From positions 13,803,964 through 13,867,963 of the forward strand of contig BROE01000018.1 in the NCBI GenBank assembly GCA_036571765.1: a stretch of DNA of 64,000 bases, given 5' to 3'. The translations under genes and the position numbers were made by a program. This DNA is from Plecoglossus altivelis. Taxonomy: Eukaryota; Chordata; Actinopteri; Osmeriformes; Plecoglossidae. The notes under the pieces are model-generated. The model was not told the origin of the DNA, made no database searches, and saw nothing but the letters and a program-made list of their open reading frames with translations. Numbering within the stretch: position 1 is the stretch's first letter; every line of letters begins with the position of its first letter. Positions 47,186 to 60,638 of the stretch are shown piece after piece.

Positions 47186-48862
47186 TATAGAGCGTGCGAG
47201 TGTCTTGAGTTTCAGGCAAAAGTCAGAGTACCGAGCCACAGTTTGCAACAGGGCTGACCTACATTGCTCACATAGGCTGCTTAAGCAGACACACTCTCTC
47301 ACACTTGCACTCAAATCTCAGGCATGCTCAACAGTTTAATAATGATGCAAGATTCCGAGAAATCCAGTTGTCATATTAAGTCTCTGGATTAGATGCTTCT
47401 TAAGCCCTCTCACCATGCTCCAGCTTTTAGGTGGTTAATATGTGTGGGTATTAATCTCAGCTCACACACACACACATAAGGCACACACACATTTTCTCCA
47501 AAGAACATTTATGTTGAGACATTCCCAAACCTACAGTCTCTACGCACACATTACAAGTGCTAGATGTGTAGTTAGTTTTATGCACACGCACATACACATG
47601 CACACACACCAGCACACCAACCCAAACACAGCCCACCTCTCCAGGTGTAATTGTGTGGGCCGACCGAGTCTATTTCCTGTGTTTTCTCGGCAGTAATTAG
47701 AAGCCAAGGAGACAGGCAGGTAGTCGTGGTAATAATGGCCCGCTGCTATTTTGGTTCCCTTGCAGTCTGACTCCCTAACAATGCCGTCAAGCGGTGCCCT
47801 CTGCTCGGGAAGGAATTGAAACGTTCCCGCATGCAACTCCCTCCCCTCCCCCATCCTCTGTCTCTCTCTCCTTCTCCCAACCAACCTATTCTTCACACCA
47901 TTTTATCTCATTCAGCTTTTCTTTCTTTCTTTTTACTCGCTCAGTGTGTGCATGGTTGTGCGTGTGCGCCTGAGTGTGAAGTTGTGTTTCACTTGATGAT
48001 AACCGTCCCTTCGGTCAACTCAAACTGCAAGGTCAAATCGACACGAATAAAGACAAAGAAATCCCAAAATGCAATGTCATGAGAAAACAGAAGGTGTGCT
48101 TTTCAAGGGCATGGATGGTGTTTCAAGGTCGGCGTGTCTAACCCTGCGTCCCGTGTGCACAACTTGAGACCCTTGGGTTGTCTCAGCTACTGAACCAGAC
48201 AGAGGTGATTAGAAGTTGGACATTATGTTCACAGGTCCGTTGTATGGAATGTGCTATGCGACGTCAACTCTGTTTTGTGAGCGAGACAAATGGCTGTTTT
48301 CTGTCAGCTTATTGACATCTTAAATGTTGTGTACGCGTAGAAGCTCCAGCTAGTTGTTAGCATGTCAGCTGTCAGAAGAAATTTAGTTAGATGATTGTAA
48401 TGGTGCAATGATAGTTTCAGCATCTTGATTAACAACGTACAGCCAATCAACCAAAGTTGACAATTCATCTAGACAGTTTTAATATCGTTACCGGATATCC
48501 TGTCTAATCTAGATGGTGCTTCCTGTTTGCTCCAGAATGTTCTTCTGGTCTCCCCCCGACTGCTTCCTGTTTGTCTTCAGACTGTACTTCCTGTCTACTC
48601 AGTTGCCCACAAGATGTCTGTTTGAACAACAAACACAAACGCCTTCAGAATCAACCACTCTTCAAACGCACAAATTTGACACAGAGCATCAACAACAGAG
48701 GAGTTTCGTATCTCTTTCTCTCTCCTCCATCTTTTTTTCTCTCTTTTTTGCTCTCTCCCTCCTGTCCGGTCTCACACTGCTGCCACCCTGCACAATGACC
48801 TGAGTTAAACCTTGAAATTAGCAGCAAATTGCAGCAATTTCTGGGTCATGCCAAGGACTGTG

Positions 48863-48901
<39 letters not shown>

Positions 48902-50066
48902 ATCAGAGGGAGAGAGAGAGAAGTAGGTTGCAAGGAGCGAAAGGGACTTGGCATCAGCATTTACATTGATGTGTACACTGTGTTCATCACAGATGTCATT
49001 GTCACAGTTGACACACACAGTGTGTATGAGTGTGTGTGTGTGTGGCTAAATGTGTGTGTATACACCTATGTGTGCCTGTGTCTGAACTGTTTGGGCGGGT
49101 GTGTATTCCTGTGCATGTGTCTGTACAGTGTGTTTGTGGCGTTGTGTGTGGATACCGTCAGCAAGTTTTTTATCAGCATTTATCCAACCAGAAAGTGGCC
49201 ACTGAAGTTATGGTTTTGGTGCCAGTCTCTGAACACAGCAGGCCTCCAGATTGCCCCGATATTTCACCATGCTGCATGAATGCCAATGAGTTTGACCCTC
49301 AAGGTCGTATTCTGTCACTCTCAGCCAGGCCTTGAAGAGCTACAAAAATAACACAAGACGGGTTTTTTTACCTCCGATGCAATTTCACCCCAGCTCATCC
49401 ATCGGGGTGTTCCGTTTTTTTGGTCAGAAATAACCGGAGCTTGCAAGAAGAGAACATCAGTACCGCCAGTGTCCTCAGTGGTGTGTCTTTAGCACCAAGG
49501 CCTCTCCCTCCCTTCTCCTCCCCATGTGTGGGTGTGTGTCTGTGCGTGCCTGTGAGTGTGTCACTGCACGCCTGCACGTGGCTGTGTACAGTTGAGTGTC
49601 TCCCCCTCGGTGTTTGTTTTTGTACGCGCGTTTGTTTGTGTGCCGAGATGCGCCCGCTGACGTGAATCATTGGCCCTCTCGGGGTCTTTGAGACCCCCCA
49701 TCGATGTGCCCAATCGCATCAAAGCTCCTGCAGAATCACTTTGACCGTGCTCGCGGCACGCCTCCCAGCCCCGGATTCGGCTCCACAACAAGAAGCGATC
49801 CAGCAAGGCTGGATTCAGGATGTCTGTCTGAATGTGTGTGTTTGTGACCGTGTGGGTTGGTGGGTGGATGCATGCGTGTGTGTGTGTGCGTACGTGTCTG
49901 TGCGTGCGTGCATGTGTATGTGTGACCATAAATTACCATATGGGGTGTCACAGTCGGTGTGTCCAACTCTACCCAGCAATTTGTGTGTGTGCATCTGTGT
50001 GTATCTGTGGGTGTCTGTTACCTGGAGTGTGAAAGAGCTGTTGAAAACATAAATAGTGAGAGAGAT

Positions 50067-50070
<4 letters not shown>

Positions 50071-50116
<46 letters not shown>
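50071..50116 (+). repeat. (AG)23 microsatellite
   Basis: 46 bp uninterrupted, continuing as GA-rich sequence to about 50160. Confidence 0.95.
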
Positions 50117-50122
<6 letters not shown>

Positions 50123-53100
50123 AGAGCGGTAGGGAGACAAAAAGAGAGAGAGGAAGAGATGTGTGGAAAGATGAAAGAAATAACAACGGAAAAAGGGAAA
50201 AGAAGGCATACCAACTGGCAGGCAATAGCTGTGAGCGGAAGGGCAGGAAAGAGGGAGGGAGATGCAGGAAGATGGAGGGAGCGAAAGAGAGAGAAAAAGC
50301 TCAAGGAACTGGCAGCTCGTGCCTCTGCTCTGTGTTTTACGTCACTCGGTTAATTAGATGTCATGTCAGGCAGGTATCTCCACTGAGACTTATACCCATG
50401 AGGTTAAGAAGTTACACTCACATACACACACATACACTCACACACACACACACACACGCATACACATACAGCGCCTTCCTCTTTCCCTCCTTCTACTTCC
50501 GAGGGGCGAAGAGAGAGCGAGGTTACAAGAAAAATGAGCCTTCTGAGGACAATGTTGTTGTGCGAGCTGAATAAAACCGGTTTGCACCAAAAATCAGCTG
50601 CCCACATTTTAATTGACTAAAAGCACCACTGCATGGGTCCTGATTCATCGCAGGTCAAAATCATTGTGTAACGCTGCGGTTCCCGGCGCTGTTTATTGAG
50701 CCGGCGATTTGACATGCCCACACTTGCCTTTTTTAACTTGACGTCCACCCGCCCCCTTTCCTTTGGTGTTGAGCCTGTCAACTATCCTCCACGCCTCCCT
50801 CAGCCCTACACCATCCCATCCACATGCTTTCCGGTGTGGGGCCGACCGATTGCGCCAACGGGCGTGTACTCATTTCCAGATGTGTGTTTATGACGGCGTG
50901 CGTGTCTGTGTGCGCGACACCTTAACGGTCTCCCACCTGTGACTCACAATTCAGATTTATCATCCTCCCGCTTAATGTGGTAGTACGCACCCAAGTGAGT
51001 GTGTGTGTAGTGGAACTTGTGTGTACAGTGCTTCATTCAGAGTTAATTCCTGTGCGCGTCTAAAGTTCCAAAAAAGTTTTTCTGGTGTGTTTTTTCCCTT
51101 CTTCCCCACAGCCCTTTCTGTTTGTTGACAAGGCCGTAACCACGATCTCAGTTGGTCATGACAGGCATTGCGTAACCTTACCATAACCTAGGAGCAGCCC
51201 GACACTGTAGGAGGGCTCCACTTACATAACCACACACACTGCCAGAGAGGACAAAGGCTTCCACGCTAGACAGCGTTGAGGGAGAAAGCAACTGATTTTT
51301 GATGCTAGGTGGGGGGGGCAGGGTGGGGGCGGAGTCTGCAGGGTTCAATCTCTGTCCATCACTTGGTGACCAAAGTATTTGTCTGTTTCGTTTCCATGGG
51401 AATCAGAGGCAGTGTTTATCGCGAGAGCATACTGACGTGCAAGTCCATGTTTTTTCAGGGATCGTTTCACTCGCACACATCAGCATGTTCTAATGGTTTG
51501 TATCTTCCGCATTTTCTCAGCAACGCTCTCATTAAGCACTTGCAAAGGGAACATGTTTGTTGTCGCAGCTTCACCAACAGAACTGCCCGGTGCAGTGATG
51601 CCAGCGACAGTGACCTTTAAGCACGGAAGCGGAGTCATACCGTGCTCCTCTGACAATAAAGAGAGAACTGAATCAGAATGCACCCGAACAGAGGGCGGAG
51701 AACACAACTGCTAGAGCGACGTGTGTGTTTGGACGTTCTATCGCAAGTTTCACTTGCCCACAGTTTCCTACTCGCTGGCCAAGGTCCGACTCACCAGCTG
51801 TAGGATAAAACTCCAAGGAACACACGGATACAGGAGGGCCCTCGAGCCACTTGTTTTGTAAGTGCGTGATGTCAGCAGAGAAGAAACAGCCGAAGGAAAA
51901 AGGCAAAAGAAAAGAAAAGCCCTTCGTTTGTGGCAAGGAGGAGGGGAAAAATCATCTGTGTGACTGCATCACAGCACCGCCAAAGTTGCCACCGAAGAGA
52001 GTTATCAAATAATTAGAGGTCCACACGTTTAAGTGGGACGCCCATTCATTAGGCACCACTGGTTTTAACGAGATAGAGTACATCGCAAAGCACTCCAGAG
52101 CCAGTCTATAAGATGTAACCCGGTGAAGTGTCAGGGACTGGATGCGAGATGGCTGTAGTGAGCTGGAAACGAAGACGGGGATGAGCATGGCTGGGATGTG
52201 GAGGACGAGGAAAATCAATTGTTCAACGACAGAGAGTTAACGAAAGATGGAGAGCGCGGGATGGCGAAGGGGGCAGACGGGAGAACCGCGGGGTGGAGAT
52301 GGGCTAGCGTCAAGCCGAGAGTAGAGGCTTTGTGTGTTTCTGCGGCCACGCAGTGTGTGTGTTGGGAACACTCTGTGCTCCAGGGCCAACTCCTCCAGAG
52401 TAGACCAAGCCCGGGCACGTACCCACACACCCAGGACCACTAACTAGGCTCTGGGCTCAGGGGGAGAGAAATAAGCCGGCTCTCCATCTTCCCCATCCGC
52501 CTCAACCCATCTCTACGTATATCCATCCATTCAGCACACAGCACAGCTACCAGCTAGAAGCAAAGAGAAAGATGAGCGAGAGAGAGGGTTGGGGAGAGAG
52601 AGAGCTAACGAGAGAGAAAAGGATAGAGAGAGGCAGAGAGAAAGTGAAAGGGGGAGAGCAAGGGGAAAAGAGTGAGATGATCGTCATTTTGAGTGACTTG
52701 TTTTTGTTTTTCCCTTCGATGGAGTCGCTCTCCTTTTCTCCTGCTCGCACCCTCTTCCTCTCTCTATCTCTCTTTCTCTCTCCCTCTGTCTCTTTCTCTC
52801 CTTTCTCCCCCCTCATGCTGTCATGTTTTGGCTGAGGGCTACTCATTTCAACTCATCATGAAATTAAAAACTGTGGCACTGTGACGTGTTGTTATCTCTC
52901 TACCCTGCAACTCTTGTTCGGTAAACAAACATCTTCCTGTCTCTTTCACTCCTCATCCTCTCCGCCGCAGACAAGCTAGGTGATAACTGTGAGCCACCAC
53001 AGCGACCATTTAGGATGAAGATTACCATTATCTTCTCTCCCGGTCTCAACCTGAACGAACCCGTTCGCTCGTTCGATCCTCGACTCCAACGGAAGCATTT

Positions 53101-53675
53101 GAGGATGGATGAAAAGTGGACACGTCACGTGAATATTTCAAAATGGTACTCGACTGTTGAACCGGAGCGTTCTGCACGGCGCGTCTCTTTAGAACTTAAG
53201 AACACTGTCGCCCTTCTTACTCTCTGTGCTGTCTAAAAATATGTCTCTTAAAAGATCAGGTAGGGGAGCTATTTGATGGTACACCACTTGACTTTGTTCA
53301 GAGATTATAGGATTGCCACCGCACTGTTTCTAAGCTGCTCGACAAATATTCGAGAGCTCTGCCACCCAAGCACTTTCCTTTCACTCCGTCTTGCTTTCTT
53401 CTTTCCTTCTTTCTTCTTGTCCATAGCTGCCCCCACGGATGGTTACAGCAAGCACCTGTCTCAACCACCCCCCATCTCTCAAACAAACACACCATTCTGC
53501 TCTGCTACCTATCAGCCCTTCAAATCCTGACCCAGGTGACCTGGCGGAAGTCAAACGGCAGACCGCCAACAACTGGTTCCAGCCTGATGTTGCCGTCTTC
53601 ATCCATCAGGAAACCGTCTTCCTGTGGTGGCAACGTCCTCCTTCAGATCAGAGACAGAGCTACTCTCCTCCATGA

Positions 53676-53699
53676 CCCCCCCCCCCCCCCCCCCCCCCC
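53676..53699 (+). repeat. C24 homopolymer
   Basis: Twenty-four consecutive C directly after a coding-like open segment; an interrupted (GA)n lies at 53738-53772. Confidence 0.9.
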
Positions 53700-53740
53700 A
53701 TTTCTGGCTGAGGTTAGTACCTGGGGCGAACGGAGGGAAG

Positions 53741-53771
<31 letters not shown>

Positions 53772-54870
53772 GAGGGAGGAAGGGAGGGAGGGAGGGGAGG
53801 TAGGCTTCCAGGTGCGCAGGCGTCGGACAGGTCGACTGGATCACAGGTCGGGCCGCGGCCCTACAGGAAGCAGAACGTTCCGATCCTCCGGTGCTCCGCT
53901 GACGCCTCTGTTTCCCAAGGTCAGCCGTGTTGAGGTTTGATGCGAGAGAGTTTGTATACATGGCTGAAGTAGGTCAGCGCATCACTGTCACTGCACAGAG
54001 AGAAGGGCAAGTGTGATTGCCTCTCAAGCGTGTCACCGCTCAGTCCATCGAGATGAAACAAGGGGAGGCTCCTTGACTTTTGGTAATGTAACACACCTCA
54101 CGCTTTACGGATCACATTTCCCCCACTGCAAAGACTGAGCGGGAGTGGGATTCACTTGCGTTTCAGATCTAGCGTAACTTGTATCTAGTCGTATCTGTCT
54201 CATGGCTTATCTGGTGACTTCATTAAAGGTTTAAAAAACACGTCATTTTCAAAACATCTTACAGAGTTAAGTTTTCTAACAGCACTGGCAGCCAAATGTA
54301 CTTGTTGTCACCATTAGCAAGCTCGTAATTAAATGTTTGCATCTACATTTGACAAGGCATTTTTGCAGTGGACATCTCCACAGCATCCATCCACACAGTC
54401 CGAACCTCCTCTACAGTCTCTCCCCATTCAATTTCTCTCAGAGAGCGCCACCCAGTGTCGGGTCACGGTACTCGACCACAATCTCTAAATGGAAGTTTCC
54501 TTGGTGGAATTTTAAACAGCACTCCACCTCAGCCAGGTTCTCCATTAGGGGGGAGATTATCAGTGTCCTTGAGAGCAGTGTCAGAGAGTCAGTTGTAAGT
54601 CTCCTCAGAAGGAAAGCTGCTGTTACGCTAATGCTCCGAGACGAGAACGTGAAATTTGATTAGCATAATAATAGATTGCCGTTTTAAAAATACGTGTAGC
54701 TGAGCGGAATGGTTTCGTGTCGACGCTGTTCTTTCCCTCGATTTCTCCGACTCTCTCTTTCCTCTTCTCTTTCGCTCGCCTAATTCTCCCCATCCCCCCG
54801 CCTTAAATAGATGTGCTGTCTTCTCTCCTGTCCCCTATATATGCTGTCCCCCTCCTCTTGTTACCCATCC

Positions 54871-55195
54871 TTGCTTCACCTCTCCTCCTCTCTCCACCTC
54901 TCCTCCTCTCTTCACCTCTCCTCCTCTTTTCACCTCTCCTCCTCTCCACATACATCCCATCCCCTCTCCACCTCTCTTTTCCTCTCGACAAGCCTCCCAT
55001 GTCATGTCATCTCACCTCTCCGCAACTCTCCTTCCTGCTCTTTGCCTCTCCTTTCCGTTGCTTTCCTCTCCTCCCTTCCCCTCCCCTCTCCTCTGTTCCC
55101 CTCCCCCACATGCCTCCCCTGTCATCTCACCTCTCTTCACCTCTCCTCCCCTCCTCCGTTCTCAACCCTCTCTCCTGTCCCTCTCTCTCCCCCAG
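54871..55195 (+). repeat. CT-rich minisatellite (CACCTCTCCTCCTCTC)n
   Basis: Four to five regular units of about 16-18 bp at 54876-54945, then degenerate pyrimidine sequence to 55195. Confidence 0.82.
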
Positions 55196-56021
55196 GAAGC
55201 TCTTGTAATTGGAGCTTGCCTGTAGCAGTGGCTGGACCTGAGGCCAGAGGGACCGTGGGGACCAGAGCAGCTCAGTCCACATCGGGGCCTGGCTGGCAGC
55301 TTGCTTGTCTTTAGTGAAAGAATTAATTAGGCTTAAAGTCCTTACCTGAACACTTGGCTGAGGAGGAGGGAAGGACCTTCAGGACGAATCATTTCACCAT
55401 GGCAACACATTACACCAACCACAACTGCATGTGCACATTGACACGTGTGTGTGTACACCAACACGCACACACAGACACGTGTTCACAGCAAGTTCCAAAA
55501 AGCTTAAACGGTCCTATTATCCATCTCTCCAAAGTTGGGTGTGCGTGCGTGTGTTGGTGTGTGCAAGATAAGCCCAAATGTGTCACACTGCCTAGTTTTA
55601 GCTCTCCCACACAGTTGTTTACCTCCAAAACACTTATTGTAGTGGATGTCAGATTCGTGAGGTAGGACAAGAGGCATCGACATGGCTTTCTGTGTAGATT
55701 GTCAGGAGCCCTCCATATATATAGTCAATAATGTATAGAGTATATCTCAGCCGCAGGCGTGCCAGGGAGGGTAAGGCTCAGTGGTGATTCTACCGTGATA
55801 GCCAGCGTGGCTCCATTGATCGGCCCCACTGCTGTGCAAATGGGGATCCGGGAGCAAAAGGCAATTTCCTGGATTCCGTTTGTTTTGATGCAACGCCTTG
55901 TGAGGGTTTCCTCGTTGCAGGATATCATCAAGGAGAGAAGTGAGACAGTGCGTGTGTTTGTGTGTGTGAGATAGACAGAGTGAGGCAGGGACAGAGAGAC
56001 TAAGAGGGAACGAGACAGACA

Positions 56022-56023
<2 letters not shown>

Positions 56024-56069
<46 letters not shown>

Positions 56070-56100
56070 TGTGTGAGAGACAGAGAGAGAGAGAGACTGT
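56024..56100 (+). repeat. (GA)n microsatellite
   Basis: GA runs with two GAGACTGTGTGAGAGA interruptions. Confidence 0.9.
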
Positions 56101-58579
56101 GTGAGAGAGCACTCTACTGAATTTGTATTGCCGGATGTCAGGCAAGGTAGAGCAGTGTTATTTGATCTGATGAATAAAACTGTTAAAAGCATTGCAAAGC
56201 AAAAAAGAAACAAACTGTCTCACACACTCTACAATCCATGCACATTCTGGGAAACCTTCCCATTGACTAAAATGTCTGTCTGGCAAGGGTAAAGGACAGA
56301 GCTGCATTCACAATCTATTTACGTATGTATGTATGCGTGTGCATGTCAGTTTAGCGACCAGGCCTTGACGCAGGCCAGGAGGTGCAGCAGGTCACGTTCT
56401 CGTGGGACCCTCCATATGGCGACCTGGACAGCTGGCTAACGCTCCCTGAAGAAACACGGCAGGAAGTAAAGACGCTCTCCTCTCTCCAAGGTTCTTCTGC
56501 GACATTACTTTCTGAAACGTTTGCACGAAAGTCTAGTATGCGCTGTAATGAGTGTTCACGCCACACCAGAAGAGATGCACGAGCCTTCAATTCAAACCCA
56601 TAGTTGAGCTCGCAGCGCCAACCTTTTCGCGATAACACCTTCAATTCAGACGAGAGCAAGTGTTTCTCTTGTAATTGGTCTCGCAAATAGAGCTGCAAGT
56701 GGATGCTCGTTTTGCGAGGTGGCAAATGAGAGCGAGGTAGAGGAGGTCGACGCAACAAGAATGTCACGGCTCCATGAGAAACAGATATGCTTCCGCCAGC
56801 ATTCTGCTTTCTCGTTAACCCCCAGGACCACCGCTGTAGCGTCCCACCCCGTGTCTCAGCTGAATACTAATGATCAGTCTATCTGCGACTGTGACTGCAG
56901 TGGAAGGAGGGGAGGGGGAGAAAATAAACAAAGACATATTTAGAAAGTTACTGAAGGATAGAACTAAAGTGCGGGGAAGGAGAGCGAGACAAAGAAGCGA
57001 ACAGCAGTGGACGGTTTAAGGAGGATTTCTGTGAGAAACGTAAAAAGATTGACAACTGCAAGCAGTGACAAGGACAGACACCAAACATGGCCTGTGAAGT
57101 GAAGACGGGTGTAGGAGGGGAGCAGAGGGTCAACCAAGCGGAAATTCCTGGGTGTTTTAGGAGGCTTGAAAAGAGCAAGAGGATGGGAGAGGCGTCGCGA
57201 CAGAGGAATGAAGAACAGACAGTCATACAAAGCGACGGCTTGAAAAGATAGATGAGAAATGCTTGAATAAGCATCATTGAACACGAGGAACACCCGAGTA
57301 AAATCCAGAGGTGACAAAGACCGCATACACTTTCAAAGACACTGGGGTGTTATGTGACCTTCTGACTTCTGTTTTGATTACAGAGGACTCGTCAAACACA
57401 GTTGCACGTGAGACTGGAAAAGATTGTGTTGAGACAACATTTCTATCAAACAACTTTTACATTTGTCATATTAATGTAGTTTATGCTGTGTGGGTAAATC
57501 TAACAGGCTAAGAAATGAACACCTGCTGTCCACGTGTTCCTCTGGTCATTTGAAAGGCCATTGCGATGCTAGGTGCTCTACCACGTGAAGTGACTCATCA
57601 TGAGCTCACCCAAGAAGCCACTCCATTAGTTAACCCCCTTCTCTTCCAAAGCCTGAGGACGGCACAAAAACTTACCTGCTCGTGCAAATCTAGCTCAACT
57701 GTTGCTGCGTTGTGCTTTATTCCTGTCACGCTGCTCTGACAGGCCAAGGTGACATTGGGGATGACAAAAGCTTCGTCTAGTTCCCGGTACTGTTTTGCCT
57801 AACTCTGTCTCACCGTCTAAACCCACCCCCTCACCCTCATCCTCACCCACTCACCCTCATCCTTACCCCCACGCTCTCCTCAGCCCCCCATTCCTCTCGT
57901 GCCCGTCTTAGTGAGTCACATGATGGAATAGAAGGCAGCACTGCCTGTCATGTTCCAGCGTCAGGGGGAAGAAGAGGCTGGCGAGTGAGTCAGTGTTATT
58001 CTCACGAACCCAGGTAGCAACGTGTCAACTACTTTTCCCTGACACGAGTTTGACTACTTTGACAGCAGTTTCTCACTGTGCACCCAGCATTTGTAGTTGG
58101 AATGGAAGCCTGGAAGCTAGCTTAAACCAAGGAGCCATTACTGTGCTCCTGAAAATACATTGAAGTCAGTCTTATTTTAAGGACTGAGCTAAAGGTTCTT
58201 CAACTCCTGTTCTGTCAATCACATCTGCCACTGAGCTTATTTGATCATATTATATGGCTACTGTTAGATACTGTATGTGTATGTTGAGCTATAACCTGCA
58301 GCATAACCTTCAGCCATTCCCTACAAAGTCACACCGGAAGTCACATTAGTTTTAAAACCTGGAGTAAAACATTTGAGAGATTTGGGTGACTGAAGGTCAC
58401 TAGATGGAGCGAGAGTGCCTCCTGGTGGATAGTTCTGGAAGACTAGCAAAGACAAACAATACTCTTACTCCGTGTCTGCAAATGATGTGATATACGTTTT
58501 GACAGGACTGCCACCAAAGTACAAGCCGAGTATCATTATCCCTTGCTCACTCATTTAGAACACCCCATGGGTGCTGAGA

Positions 58580-58832
58580 GTGTGTGTGTGTTTGTGAGTG
58601 TGTGTATTTGTGAGTGTGTGTGTGTGTGTGTGTTTGTGAGTGTGTGTGTGTGTTTGTGAGTGTGTGAGTGTGAGTGAGTGTGTGTGTGTGTGTGAGTGAG
58701 TGTGTGTGTGTGTGTTAGTGAGTGTGTGTTTGTGAGTGTGTGAGTGTTAGTGAGTGTGTGTGTGTGAGTGAGTGTGTGTTTGTGAGTGTGTGTTTGTGAG
58801 TGTGTGAGTGTTAGTGAGTGTGTGTGTGTGGG
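58580..58832 (+). repeat. GT/GAGT compound microsatellite
   Basis: About 250 bp of GTGTGT with regularly spaced GAGTGAGTG and GTTAGTGAG words, suggesting a higher-order unit of about 40 bp. It ends in G7. Confidence 0.9.
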
Positions 58833-58934
58833 GGGGGTTGTATCTATCTAGATTAGCGTCGCAGTCTTACTACTACCGAACAGAGAATCAAGCACAAACG
58901 GTGAAGTAATTACACGATAAAAGTCCAATTAAAA

Positions 58935-60331
58935 TCTGCAGTCAGTGGCTTTATTTATAGATACAGATACAAAACAAGCAATTAAGCAAATGCCGAATAA
59001 TATTTACCATGACATAACATTACTAATATAAAGAACGATACACAAATATATTATTATCCATAAATATATATTGAAATGTCTAATTGCAAATAGCAGCCAG
59101 CAATGATCAAATCCTGAATCAACTCCTGTAGTATGTAAAAGTATAATGTGGGGAGGTTTGGGTCATACATTTCAGTGGTCAGGTTTGCTGAACATGTGTG
59201 AGTGAAAGACAACAAAACTCAGGTAGTGTCCTGGTTTCTATTGCAGTCTGTCATCGCAGCAAACTACTACTACATACTACAAACCTAGCTAGATACAGTG
59301 TTCCATGTATTCCATCTGCTGTTTATGGTGTGCTTGATACAGAGGAGCTTTGTTCACCACTAGTGGGAAGAATGCTTTTTTTTGTGCGTTTTTGTCAAAG
59401 CATATGTTGTCTGATGTGGAACTCATCTGAAATCGTTTGAGTCCTTTTATATTGAGGTTTGATAGGCTAAGTGAATGAGGTGTTATTGCCAGACCTGTGA
59501 AAGCTCACAAAACGTTTGGTAGGAACAGGTTTCAACGGTTCAGTCGATGTCCTCTCGCAAGTCATGTAAAGTGTTCTCTGATATTTAATCAGCGTCAAGC
59601 ACTAAAGTGTGTCGAAATGACAGCGTGACTTCTCAAAGTGAAGTGGAACTCGAAATGGCAACTTAGAGCGTCTATTGTAAACAGATCTGCGTGAAACCAA
59701 CACGACTCAAAAGAGACGGTCTTCGTCGAGAGAGAACAGAACAGTGTTACTGCTGGTCTGGTGCTAGGCTCCCAACACTCCAAACTGATATGACACTATC
59801 TCAGTGTAAACACGACAACACAGTACAAGAAACCGTGCGTGTGAGAATGCAAAAAGAATGATGAAGGCACAGAGGTGTATGTATCACAAACACACACTGA
59901 TGGCAGGTGTGCCTGCCACACACACTCTGGTGTGAGGTCAGCAAGGCCATTGAAACCCACACTCTCCTGGCCAGATATCCAACATAATAGTCTCCTGAAT
60001 CATACATCAATAGATCTCAAAGAGGCATTCTTTATAATGCTTGCGATGGACATATAATTCAGATTGCATTACACAGTGAATTCAGAATGTTCGTTTACAC
60101 AAAGAGGTAAAGAAATCAAGAATAGCATTGCTAATGGGCAGAGAAATCATATGTCCAATAAAAGCAGGAAAAACCAAGAGACTGACCTATTAAACTCACT
60201 TTTAGTCGATCGTGCATCCACTGCTTTCTCCAATCACACGCTTCCAATCAAATGTGAATTTAACAGGTTTACGTAAACGTGTACGCGAGCGAGCATAATG
60301 GGGGGGGGGGGTGAACCGCTATCTGGCAGAT
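58935..60331 (-). other. desi1: desi1 probable 3'UTR with AATAAA signal
   Basis: About 1.4 kb downstream of the desi1 stop is unique, AT-rich sequence with no coding-like frame. It ends near a canonical AATAAA on the minus strand (plus-strand TTTATT at 58950-58955), followed within about 100 bp by the (GT)n/(GAGT)n block at 58580-58830. The 3' end is inferred from the hexamer and sequence texture; other polyadenylation sites are possible. Confidence 0.45.
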
Positions 60332-60419
60332 TTAACTGGGGCGTCCGTTGATGACATTGCCCCCTGGAGGGGCGATGTGAATGGAGTTCAGGATGGGCCG
60401 TAGTATCTGACCGAACGGC
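60332..60419 (-). CDS. desi1: desi1 coding exon 6 and stop codon
   Basis: 88 nt. It encodes the C-terminal PFGQILRPILNSIHIAPPGG and a short NVINGRPS tail, ending in TAA at 60334-60332. The acceptor is CCCACCAG|GCCGTT after a C-rich tract. The hydrophobic ILRPILNSI stretch resembles the human RPLLDSIQI segment. A G10+ run follows just after the stop on the plus-strand map (60301-60311). Confidence 0.96.
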
Positions 60420-60564
60420 CTGGTGGGGGCAGAGGGAGGGTGTGAACAAGAAGGTGAAGTGTGAGATACAGTCAGATGAGTCACAACGCAACAGCTACTA
60501 AAATGCAGGTGTCTGGCAACTGGGATTAGCTGGAGAACAATGTTAGGTGTAGTTATGTACACAT

Positions 60565-60638
<74 letters not shown>

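Larger units (their letters stand above)
26928..58934. other. Intergenic interval between shisa8 5' end and desi1 3' end
   Basis: This is roughly 32 kb with no gene I can support. It alternates between simple repeats, listed separately, and unique sequence. The longest unique, AT-leaning blocks are 27030-27300, 34860-36110, 37170-38400, 38520-39250, 47640-47800, 51060-52240, 54000-54720 and 56860-58560. A few segments are open in several frames and look partly coding (42653-42822, 45320-45560, 53427-53672, 55745-55930, 56346-56945), but no domain or homologue was recognised in any of them. The first kilobase upstream of 26927 presumably includes the shisa8 promoter. Confidence 0.6.

Noticed and set aside
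46657..47314. Overlapping 175-190-codon frames over the ACAG array
   Set aside because: Asp/Arg/Gln or Leu/Ser/Val/Cys repeats from a tetranucleotide microsatellite, with no unique portion or splice signals.
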